Assembly (NCBI GenBank): GCA_011380105.1
Contig: DRZW01000064.1
Coordinates: 1 to 8,471 of the forward strand
From: Halothiobacillaceae bacterium
GTDB taxonomy: Bacteria; Pseudomonadota; Gammaproteobacteria; Halothiobacillales; Halothiobacillaceae
Length of the DNA: 8,471 bases
Direction: 5' to 3'
Part shown: piece by piece, positions 6,186-8,471 of the stretch
Layout: the number at the start of each line of letters is the position of its first letter
Position numbering within the stretch: the first letter of the stretch is position 1
Position numbers and translations under genes: made by a program
The notes under the pieces: model-generated
What the model was told of the DNA's origin: nothing
The model's database searches: none
The model's input: the letters and a program-made list of their open reading frames with translations, nothing else

Positions 6186-8159
6186 TTACGGCGTAGACAG
6201 ATTGCTAACCGGGCTAGCATGGGCTGGTAACATTGGGTCTTGCCCATATAAAGCGCCACGCACTTTTTGCTCGGCGACCTGCCGGTCACGAGCGCGTTGA
6301 TTATAGTCGATAACTGTGCTGGGTAATCGGCCCGTGCGCGGATCAATCGCCGGTTTAACCCGTCCGGCAATAAACTGACCAAACACTGGGGTTCGCTCAA
6401 TAACGCCGTTGACTGACAGTGTTAATCGCCCAGTTAGACCATCGATAACCTGATTGTCTGCAAGAGCAGTCAGCTGCGTGCCTGCTGTAAGTGCATCGGC
6501 ACCAAAGGCAAATAGGCGTGGCTGTTTAGTGGTGATCAAGGCTTGCTCGTAGGCCTGCCGCATGGGGTCATCTGGACCGCGGGTTTCGGAGAGCAGCATG
6601 GGTTCGGTGGGTATAATGGTGCCGTTTTTATCCATATCCTGTTCGGGATTATTGCGCCCAGCCCAAGTCAAGCCCAAGCTGAAACGTGAAAGCTGGTCTG
6701 CGCCAAAGAAGTCTAGTTGAGGGACGATTAAATTAAGTTGACGAGCGTTTGCTGAGATAAAGATCGCATCGATATCGCTACGAATCTCTGGAATGAATGG
6801 CCCATCGTTAGGGGAGCGCACATCTAAAAGCCGACGTAATTGTTGTGAAAAGTCGGTTTGGTTGGGTTCAAAGGCGCTTTGTCCAACTACCGTGCCGCCG
6901 AGCAGGGTGTATTCATGAACAAATGCGTCGCGGCCGCGTTTGCCGTTACGGTCGTTGGCATGGAACACCACGGCCCGCTGATGTCCGTCTAACAGCATGC
7001 GTTCGGCGGTGGCGCGGGCATCTTGTTCGGGTGAGAGTGCAAAGCTGATAACACCTTGCGGTAAAAATGCATCCTCTGGTGGCTGATTCAGCGCCAAAAT
7101 GGGCGGACGGGCACGATTAAATTCCTCGATGGCCGGAATTTGCTCGCGAAGTAAGGGGCCAATAATCAAGCTCGCGCCACGATCAATCGCCGCATTTAAT
7201 GCGCCCAGAAACTGTTCGGTATCTGTGCCGGAATCTAGTAGTAGTAATTCACGATCGCGGGTTTTTGCATTAGCAGCATGTGCGAAACGAATGCCTTCAT
7301 AAATGGCCAGAACAGCGGTTTTATAGCGTTCATCGCGGGGCAGCAAGACCGCAATCGGGGCAGTTTCATCCATGGGGCTGATTTCAGTTCGGAACCTGTC
7401 GTCTCTTAAAAGTTGTAAAAAGCCAGAACGAACCGCTGGATGGTTGGGGTTGCCTTGCGACCAAGCCGGGATTTGACTCTGGCGATTGGGGAACAGTAAA
7501 GACAGCTCCAACCAACCGGCAAAGATGCCATCACGGGTTTGCGTAAGCCGGTTTTGTATTTCTGGGTTGGTAGCTTTACTAAGCGCATTCCAAATTGCTG
7601 CCTGATTTTTTTCGGCCGCCGGGGTACCGTCGTCGAGTTTGTCGGCCAATAGGCTGTATTGGCGAGCCGCGTCAACCCAGTCACCCCGATGTTCGTAAAT
7701 GGCGGCCAAAATGATTAAACGCCGCTTTTCTACGGCTGATTCCTGAGGCAACGGCAGGTTGCGGGCATCCTGCAGGGGTTGGGTGGTTTCGCCGTTTGCA
7801 AAAGCGGTTGCTGCACGGATTAACTGCGCCCGGTAAGGCGCGATATCCGGCCAAATCGTTTGCGTGTCAACCTGTTGGGCGTATTCGGGGAGTTTTTCAA
7901 ACAAACTTGCATCAATCAGTACCTCCATGGCCTGCATTTGCAGTTCTGCCCGTTGGCGCCCCTGAGTCTGTTTGGATGCCCCAAGTAACGCGCATGCCAT
8001 GCCCTCTGGGTCTTGATCCTTTTCTGCTTGAGCCAAGCGTTGTTGTAATTGCTCGCCTTCAATGACCGGTGTTGGGGCGCAACCAGTACCTAACGCCAAC
8101 AGCAACGCCAATAACAGGATAGCGGTCAATGATTTGATGAAAGTTTCTGACGTTTGCAT
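6186..8159 (-). CDS. lpoA: LpoA, outer-membrane lipoprotein activator of penicillin-binding protein 1a
   Basis: A 657-residue lipoprotein (E. coli LpoA, formerly YraM, is about 678). In E. coli LpoA reaches from the outer membrane through the peptidoglycan to stimulate PBP1a. Residues 10-26 form a lipoprotein signal peptide (SLTAILLLALLLALGTG) with lipobox LGTG-C27; alanine at +2 favours outer-membrane sorting. Residues 35-255 are helical and TPR-like (for example LAAIYEHRGDWVDAARQYSLL). Residues 266-600 resemble a periplasmic-binding-protein fold: PIAVLLPRDERYKTAVLAIYEGIRFA, GASLIIGPLLREQIPAI, DAIFISANARQLNLIVPQLDFF, and near the end GLTGRLTLSVNGVIERTPVFGQF. The tail beyond 600 is polar. The ATG at 8157-8159 has no obvious ribosome site, but it places the signal peptide correctly and no other early start exists. 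It heads the leftward set behind a candidate promoter at 8211-8239. Confidence 0.94.
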   Translation of the reverse strand: MQTSETFIKSLTAILLLALLLALGTGCAPTPVIEGEQLQQRLAQAEKDQDPEGMACALLGASKQTQGRQRAELQMQAMEVLIDASLFEKLPEYAQQVDTQTIWPDIAPYRAQLIRAATAFANGETTQPLQDARNLPLPQESAVEKRRLIILAAIYEHRGDWVDAARQYSLLADKLDDGTPAAEKNQAAIWNALSKATNPEIQNRLTQTRDGIFAGWLELSLLFPNRQSQIPAWSQGNPNHPAVRSGFLQLLRDDRFRTEISPMDETAPIAVLLPRDERYKTAVLAIYEGIRFAHAANAKTRDRELLLLDSGTDTEQFLGALNAAIDRGASLIIGPLLREQIPAIEEFNRARPPILALNQPPEDAFLPQGVISFALSPEQDARATAERMLLDGHQRAVVFHANDRNGKRGRDAFVHEYTLLGGTVVGQSAFEPNQTDFSQQLRRLLDVRSPNDGPFIPEIRSDIDAIFISANARQLNLIVPQLDFFGADQLSRFSLGLTWAGRNNPEQDMDKNGTIIPTEPMLLSETRGPDDPMRQAYEQALITTKQPRLFAFGADALTAGTQLTALADNQVIDGLTGRLTLSVNGVIERTPVFGQFIAGRVKPAIDPRTGRLPSTVIDYNQRARDRQVAEQKVRGALYGQDPMLPAHASPVSNLSTP

Positions 8160-8206
8160 TACGAAAAGATTCGGCGTTTTTAAATTTTGACTGCATCTAT
8201 GCTGTT

Positions 8207-8252
8207 AGCGAGTTTAGTATGGTGTATGAAGTGAATCAAAATAAAACTCGCT
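8207..8252. repeat. Inverted repeat flanking the candidate lpoA promoter
   Basis: AGCGAGTTT (8207-8215) and its exact reverse complement AAACTCGCT (8244-8252) are separated by 28 bases. There is no T run after either arm, so this is not a typical terminator. The arms surround the candidate lpoA promoter, which would suit an operator or a terminator-like structure for the upstream methyltransferase. Function is unknown. Confidence 0.45.
8211..8239 (-). promoter_or_regulatory. Candidate promoter for lpoA and the genes after it
   Basis: On the minus strand TTGATT (8234-8239) and TAAACT (8211-8216) are 17 bases apart, each matching four of six sigma-70 consensus bases. Transcription would begin about 45 bases before the lpoA ATG. 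It lies in the only sizeable gap upstream of the six-gene set. The match is moderate. Confidence 0.35.
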
Positions 8253-8257
8253 CAACG

Positions 8258-8471
8258 CTAAATAGTGTTGGGGCGCTGCAGAATAACCCGATCTTTTTCT
8301 TGATGGATTATATTCAGTCCGTTGTTTGTGGCAATAACCCGAAAGCAGTCAAGCGGGTAGAAGACAACATGAGTTGGGTCGCGCCGATAATACCACTGGG
8401 CGAAGGCACTATCCGCGGGCGGGGTGCCGGTTTGTACCAGCAAAATACCACCGGGGCGCAGTAGTGATGCC
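8258..8471 (-). CDS. C-terminal end of a class I SAM-dependent methyltransferase-like protein (partial)
   Basis: Only the last 71 codons are in the window; the gene enters from the right edge in an open frame and stops at TAG (8258-8260). The visible tail begins ASLLRPGGILLVQTGTPP, which matches the LRPGG segment (strand 5 region) of class I methyltransferases. It continues FAQWYYRRDPTHVVFYPLDCFRVIA and ends DRVILQRPNTI. The WYYRRDPTHVxFY segment is typical of a family of small methyltransferase-domain proteins in gammaproteobacteria, with the substrate unknown to me. The SAM-binding GxGxG motif would lie outside the window. In E. coli the gene next to lpoA is rsmI, divergently oriented; this protein does not resemble RsmI and is co-directional with lpoA. 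Confidence 0.75.
   Translation of the reverse strand, partial: ASLLRPGGILLVQTGTPPADSAFAQWYYRRDPTHVVFYPLDCFRVIATNNGLNIIHQEKDRVILQRPNTI

Noticed and set aside
8219..8464. Plus-strand reading of 81 codons at the right edge, as a candidate divergent gene
   Set aside because: It is antisense to the methyltransferase tail, which has clear family motifs, and its own translation shows none.

Overview
The window looks like chromosomal DNA of a gammaproteobacterium. The evidence is a cell-envelope and DNA-maintenance gene cluster with the LpoA, YraN, DiaA order known from Escherichia coli, followed by YpjD and YfjD homologues. I cannot name the genus from sequence alone. All protein genes I can support lie on the minus strand, so the window reads from right to left.

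Right edge (8258-8471): the last 71 codons of a SAM-dependent methyltransferase-like protein. After a 98-base gap with a candidate promoter and an inverted repeat, a tight six-gene set runs from 8159 down to 1651. It holds lpoA (outer-membrane lipoprotein that activates a peptidoglycan synthase), yraN (nuclease-fold UPF0102 protein), diaA (SIS-domain protein, DnaA-associated in E. coli), a GlcD/D-lactate-dehydrogenase-like FAD oxidoreductase whose start overlaps the diaA stop by four bases, ypjD (CcsA-like membrane protein) and yfjD (CNNM/CBS-domain transporter of the HlyC/CorC family). Gaps of 9 to 45 bases suggest one transcription unit. The set appears to join two E. coli neighbourhoods: yraM-yraN-diaA, and ypjD-yfjD, which in E. 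coli sits beside ffh. Neither dolP nor ffh is in view.

Left part (1-1380): the end of an integrated genetic element. A P4-type tyrosine integrase (385 codons visible, C-terminus cut by the window edge, all expected catalytic residues present) is transcribed leftward from a good candidate promoter. Just outside it is an orphan 3' end of a serine tRNA gene (acceptor strand, G discriminator and CCA), followed by an intact Rho-independent terminator. This is the pattern left at one attachment site when an element inserts into the 3' end of a tRNA gene. The intact tRNA-Ser and the element's cargo should lie to the left, outside the window. Between the terminator and the yfjD stop (1380-1650) I see no gene.

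No CRISPR array, complete RNA gene, insertion sequence or clearly new system is visible. The most interesting parts are the element boundary with its possible integrase sites, the divergent DiaA, and the unusual diaA-oxidoreductase coupling.
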